DNA from: an uncultured Candidatus Melainabacteria bacterium
GTDB lineage: Bacteria; Cyanobacteriota; Vampirovibrionia; Gastranaerophilales; Gastranaerophilaceae
Length of the DNA stretch: 26,055 bases
Assembly (NCBI GenBank): GCA_946622835.1
Contig: CAMOQI010000002.1
Location: 1 to 26,055, forward strand
Direction of reading: 5' to 3'
Below, piece by piece: positions 23,404 through 26,055 of this stretch; position 1 is the stretch's first letter, and each line of letters starts with the position of its first letter. Under the pieces are notes generated by a model. That model was not told where the DNA came from, did not search any database, and saw only the letters and a program-made list of their open reading frames with translations. The position numbers and the translations under genes are program-made.

Positions 23404-24156
23404 TTAATATTTATTTACAATTTGTGAATATTCTTGTTGTTTAACACTTTGAACAAGAGCGTTAAACACATATTTATCAACTTCACCTCGCTTAACTTCT
23501 CCAAACAGCACTGTTAATGCTTGTTTGGGTGTAAGTGCAGGTTTATAAACTCTTTGCTCAGTTAATGCAGAATATTTATCCGCCAAATTCAATATTTGTT
23601 GATTCACGTCCAAATTGTCATTATTATGGTGGTTTCTGATAAGTCTCAAAACCTCACCGTTGGGAAGAATTGTTTGTAACAATTGAAATCCCAATTCACT
23701 GTGAAGATTCATAATTTTTGCTTCTTGTTCTGTTAAAGATGCCGGTTTATTTAATATTTGAGCAGGAATAAGAACTTTACCAAAATCATGCAATATTGCC
23801 GCATCCTTAAGATTTGCCATATTGACTTGTTGTCTTAGCGCCGGCGGAAGATTTTTTGCAATTTCTACGGCTGTTTCCATTGTTTGTTTACAATGTTTTT
23901 CTCTTAATTCATAAAGTTCTTTCATATTCAACGCAAGAGGTATATTATTTTGAGCCAAGATATTTTTGATTTGCGGATTTTGTGCAATCATCCCTTTAAT
24001 CATATTTTCATCAAACAGCAGTGTAACGGAATTATTTTGAAAACTGTCACCATAACCTTGGGGACCAAAATATACACGCCTTCCGTAATTATTTAGTTGT
24101 ATGTTCGGATTCAAACCTACGCTGTATTGGTTTGAATATGGTATTCCTATTCCCAC
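23404..24156 (-). CDS. HD-GYP-like HD-domain protein lacking the GYP motif
   Basis: The 250-aa protein contains a metal-dependent phosphohydrolase HD domain. Likely ligands are H88, H123-D124 (in LHDFGK), H152, H176-H177 and D193 (in LADKYSALTEQRVYK). This order and the ADKYSALT...Y...LTPKQAL block match the HD-GYP subfamily, whose members hydrolyse cyclic di-GMP. The diagnostic HHExxDGxGYP is replaced by HHNNDNLD, so substrate and activity are uncertain. The first 85 residues are Asn/Gly/Gln-rich and are not a receiver domain. The only start is a GTG at 24156, preceded by an in-frame TAG five codons upstream; no SD is visible. It is divergent from the panE-like gene. An 8-bp AT hairpin at 23362-23383 follows its stop and may be a weak terminator. 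Confidence 0.82.
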   Translation of the reverse strand: MGIGIPYSNQYSVGLNPNIQLNNYGRRVYFGPQGYGDSFQNNSVTLLFDENMIKGMIAQNPQIKNILAQNNIPLALNMKELYELREKHCKQTMETAVEIAKNLPPALRQQVNMANLKDAAILHDFGKVLIPAQILNKPASLTEQEAKIMNLHSELGFQLLQTILPNGEVLRLIRNHHNNDNLDVNQQILNLADKYSALTEQRVYKPALTPKQALTVLFGEVKRGEVDKYVFNALVQSVKQQEYSQIVNKY

Positions 24157-24270
24157 TAAAAAACCACACTATTTACTACACTTACTACTTACTTATATAT
24201 AAAGTATTTTTTTATTGTGAAATTGCCCAAAATTTAAAATTATGTTAAAAATTTTAATATTCTATTTAGG

Positions 24271-24279
24271 TGATAAAAT
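24271..24279 (+). promoter_or_regulatory. panE extended -10 (TGaTAAAAT), near-leaderless
   Basis: TG, one base and TAAAAT (24274-24279) lie 9 nt before the ATG at 24289, which would give a leader of about 3 nt. The upstream AGGTGA is 15 nt from the ATG, too far to be a ribosome-binding site. Confidence 0.4.
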
Positions 24280-24288
24280 AAAATTATT

Positions 24289-25215
24289 ATGAATGAGATA
24301 AAAAAAGTTTTAATATGCGGAATAGGTGCAATCGGCTCGATTTATGCAGATAAAATAAGCAAATATAATCATTCCGATTTAAAAATCTTAGTTGACAAAG
24401 ACCGTTTAGAAAAATATAAAACTTCACCAAAAATATTTAACGGAATACCGCTTGAACTAGACTATATCCTGCCTGAAGAAAATAATTTTACAGCAGATTT
24501 AATTATAATTGCCACAAAATCTGACGGTTTAATTGATGCAATAAATAATATTAAAAATTTTGTCGGGGATGAAACTATTATAATGTCGCTTTTGAACGGG
24601 GTGACAAGCGAAGAAATGATAGCCGAAAAATACGGTTGGAAACATACCCTGCTTTCCTATTTTATAGGACACAGCGCAATGAGAGAAGGAAATAAAATAA
24701 CTTTTGACGGAGTGGGCGATATTGTTTTCGGAATCAAAGACAAAGATTTAACCTCAATACAAGACATTGAAATCGTTAAAAATTATTTTGACAAAGTCAA
24801 AATAAGCTACAAAACCCCTGAAAATATGCTGCGTTCTTATTGGTTAAAATTTATGCTGAATGTTTCCACTAATCAACCTTCTGCAATTTTGAGATTGACT
24901 TTTGGACAAATGAGAGAAAATCCGAAATTTATCATACTTATGAAAAACATTATGCAAGAAGTTTTGGAAATTGCAAAAGCGCAAAAAGTTACAGATACCG
25001 AAACAATGATTGATGAAGCAATTTCAGCATTTAACACAATGATTCCAGAAGGTAAAACTTCAATGCTTCAAGACGTTGAAGCAGGGCGCAAAACAGAATT
25101 AGAAATATTTGCTTCAACCGTAATTAAACTAGGTGAAAAACACAATATTCCGACCCCATATAATACTATTCTAAAAGAAATGATAGAAGCCATTGAATTT
25201 TCTAATCTTTTATAA
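24289..25215 (+). CDS. panE: 2-dehydropantoate 2-reductase family protein (ApbA/PanE)
   Basis: The 308-aa protein has an N-terminal Rossmann fold with GIGAIGS at residues 11-17 for NADP(H), followed by ADLIIIATKSDGL and SLLNGV, which are family landmarks. The C-terminal helical domain has YWLKFMLNVSTNQPSAI, in which K187 and N191 align with catalytic Lys and substrate-binding Asn of E. coli PanE (same spacing). TSMLQDVEAGRKTELE matches the conserved TSSMLQDVxxGRxTEID block. The usual reaction is NADPH-dependent reduction of ketopantoate to pantoate for coenzyme A synthesis, but paralogues with other substrates are common and no other pantothenate gene is near. The 3' end overlaps the convergent mini-RNase III gene by 14 nt. 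Confidence 0.87.
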   Translation: MNEIKKVLICGIGAIGSIYADKISKYNHSDLKILVDKDRLEKYKTSPKIFNGIPLELDYILPEENNFTADLIIIATKSDGLIDAINNIKNFVGDETIIMSLLNGVTSEEMIAEKYGWKHTLLSYFIGHSAMREGNKITFDGVGDIVFGIKDKDLTSIQDIEIVKNYFDKVKISYKTPENMLRSYWLKFMLNVSTNQPSAILRLTFGQMRENPKFIILMKNIMQEVLEIAKAQKVTDTETMIDEAISAFNTMIPEGKTSMLQDVEAGRKTELEIFASTVIKLGEKHNIPTPYNTILKEMIEAIEFSNLL

Positions 25216-25558
25216 TTTCTTTTATCATCTGCTCAAGCCGAGATTTATCATAAATATACCACCATCCGATAAGTGCTTCAAATGCGGTTGCTTGACGATA
25301 TTGCGTTTGTATATTGCGTCTGCCGACAGGGATTGGCAGATTCCTCGCACGACGAACAATATCCTGCTCATCTTGCGTTAATTTTTCTTCTATATTATGC
25401 AGAGCCTGTGCTTGGTAATCCGTTTTAACATAATCCGTTGTCATTTGGTGAAGTTTTTTTGCATTATTCGTCATAAGAATTGTTTTCTCTCTTATAAACA
25501 ACTCCCAAACAGCATCTCCTAAATATGCAAAATTTCTCAGATTTATTTCATTTTCCAT
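25202..25558 (-). CDS. mrnC: Mini-ribonuclease III
   Basis: At 118 aa this matches MrnC, a compact RNase III domain without a dsRNA-binding domain that trims 23S rRNA ends in Firmicutes and is also found in cyanobacteria. The signature LRNFAYLGDAVWELFIRE (residues 7-24) contains the catalytic Asp, and TAFEALIGWWYIYDKSRLEQ (91-110) holds the second conserved acidic helix. GRRNIQTQYRQA in between is typical. The start is ATG 25558. No SD is present; TAGAAT lies 6 nt upstream. It ends inside the 3' end of the panE-like gene. Confidence 0.93.
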   Translation of the reverse strand: MENEINLRNFAYLGDAVWELFIREKTILMTNNAKKLHQMTTDYVKTDYQAQALHNIEEKLTQDEQDIVRRARNLPIPVGRRNIQTQYRQATAFEALIGWWYIYDKSRLEQMIKEIIKD

Positions 25559-25564
25559 AAGAAA

Positions 25565-25570
25565 ATTCTA
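25565..25570 (-). promoter_or_regulatory. mrnC -10 box, leaderless candidate
   Basis: On the minus strand TAGAAT is followed by 6 nt (TTTCTT) and then the ATG at 25558, which would place the transcription start at the start codon. No SD and no clear -35 are seen. Confidence 0.42.
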
Positions 25571-25658
25571 CTACAAATCTATAAAAATTACACTAAAAAG
25601 AGGATTACAAAATCAAAGTACAGAACTAATATTATGCTATAACGGGAAATTTTATTCT

Positions 25659-25793
25659 ATGAAAAAGATATTAATAATTTTAGGTATATTAGTATTCATA
25701 AACATTATAGTTGTTACAGTCAGCAAAGTTTTTGCACATGAAGCAGGGGTAAGCAGCTCTAATCTTTATTCCGTAAAAGTTTTTTCTATTTAG
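25659..25793 (+). CDS. Small exported or membrane peptide (44 aa)
   Basis: An ATG at 25659 opens a 44-codon frame ending with TAG at 25791. The peptide starts MKKILIILGILVFINIIVVT, a signal-like N-terminus with two Lys and a long hydrophobic core. VFA followed by HEAG suggests cleavage after residue 26, leaving an 18-residue product; otherwise it is a single membrane helix. No SD is visible (GGGA is too far). An extended -10-like TGCTATAAC lies 16 nt upstream of the ATG. I do not recognise a family. Signal-like composition and frame integrity support it, but such short frames can arise by chance in AT-rich DNA. Confidence 0.5.
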   Translation: MKKILIILGILVFINIIVVTVSKVFAHEAGVSSSNLYSVKVFSI

Positions 25794-25817
25794 TTTGTCT
25801 TTTTATTACAAATTTTG

Positions 25818-25826
25818 TGATAATAT
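25818..25826 (+). promoter_or_regulatory. Extended -10 (TGaTAATAT) of the methyltransferase gene, leaderless candidate
   Basis: TG (25818-25819), one base and TAATAT (25821-25826) end 6 nt before the ATG at 25833. The predicted transcription start is the A of the ATG. There is no SD. Confidence 0.48.
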
Positions 25827-25832
25827 GATTCT

Positions 25833-26055
25833 ATGATAGATACATTCGATATTACGACAAAACAAGTTCTGGAATCACTGGAAAAAACCCAAAAAGAATT
25901 TTGGAATATTTCACGCATCACAGCAGAATTCTTATATAATTTTATAATTGAAGCAAAATCAAAAAACGTAATTGAGATTGGAACATCAAACGGATATTCA
26001 GGAATCTGGCTTGGTAAAGCTTTAAACAAAACCGGCGGTAAACTCACTACAATCG
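25833..26055 (+). CDS. SAM-dependent O-methyltransferase-like protein, N-terminal part (runs off right edge)
   Basis: Seventy-four codons are visible from ATG 25833 (MIDTFDITTKQVLESLEK). Motif I of class I methyltransferases is present as NVIEIGTSNGYSGIWLGKAL (residues 45-64), followed by GGKLTTI, which begins the acidic-loop strand. This arrangement (helical lead-in, then VLEIGTxxGYSxxxLA) is typical of the catechol/caffeoyl-CoA O-methyltransferase family that binds S-adenosylmethionine. Substrate cannot be inferred. The gene follows the 44-aa peptide by 39 nt and has no SD; an extended -10 lies directly upstream. Confidence 0.75.
   Translation, partial: MIDTFDITTKQVLESLEKTQKEFWNISRITAEFLYNFIIEAKSKNVIEIGTSNGYSGIWLGKALNKTGGKLTTI

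Noticed and set aside
25790..26047. Minus-strand frame of 85 codons at the right edge
   Set aside because: It is antisense to the methyltransferase motif I region and shows no family pattern.
1..26055. Defence island, prophage, transposon or biosynthetic cluster
   Set aside because: No integrase, transposase, nuclease-helicase pair, toxin-antitoxin or synthase gene is recognisable; nearly all genes are housekeeping or isolated hypotheticals.

Overview
The window is AT-rich bacterial chromosome carrying mostly housekeeping genes. The strongest lineage clue is the RNA polymerase locus. The beta' subunit is encoded as two separate genes, rpoC1 (569 aa) and rpoC2 (1285 aa), split at the cyanobacterial position, and rpoC2 carries a cyanobacteria-like insertion of about 650 aa after its trigger-loop region. 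With the low GC, the lack of any photosynthesis gene and many unfamiliar small proteins, this suggests a non-photosynthetic relative of Cyanobacteria (Melainabacteria/Vampirovibrionia, Gastranaerophilales-like). The lineage is inference; the split is seen directly.

Layout. 1-1244 (-): 5' part of mfd, running off the left edge. 1349-3847 (-): leuS, with its own terminator. 3974-5776 (+): lepA, whose 3' end overlaps a convergent GerE-like HTH gene (-). 6304-6738: small unknown gene with a terminator, then a palindromic repeat. 6967-7710 (-): pgeF. 7781-8173 (+): small unknown gene with a degenerate EF-hand-like loop. 8174-8505: promoter and long leader of rpoB. 8506-17648 (+): rpoB, rpoC1, rpoC2, with unusual repeats in both intergenic gaps and a bidirectional terminator at the end. 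17708-19241 (-): thrC followed by a small lipoprotein gene. 19433-19939 (-): unknown. 20092-20778 (+): exported Spy/CpxP-like protein, then a terminator and two more hairpins. 20958-21644 (-): LysM protein. 21874-23199 (+): exported TPR-like protein with a Gln/Asn/Tyr-rich tail. 23404-24156 (-): HD-GYP-like protein lacking GYP. 24289-25215 (+): PanE-family reductase. 25202-25558 (-): mini-RNase III. 25659-25793 (+): 44-aa exported peptide. 25833-end (+): 5' part of an O-methyltransferase-like gene.

How it works together. Transcription (RNAP, Mfd), translation (LeuRS, LepA), rRNA processing (MrnC) and small-molecule metabolism (ThrC, PanE, PgeF) are interleaved with lineage-specific envelope proteins. 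Most genes are single units with their own start signals; only rpoB-rpoC1-rpoC2 and thrC-lipoprotein look like operons.

I found no phage, transposase, CRISPR, toxin-antitoxin or biosynthetic cluster, and no clear new multi-gene system. The most interesting pattern is a two-class start architecture. About half the genes have a Shine-Dalgarno sequence. The others lack one and instead carry a TATAAT-like hexamer 6-9 nt before the start codon, as expected for leaderless mRNAs. Other points worth checking are the repeats in the rpo operon, a (CATAT)4 microsatellite in a divergent promoter region, and the leader of rpoB.
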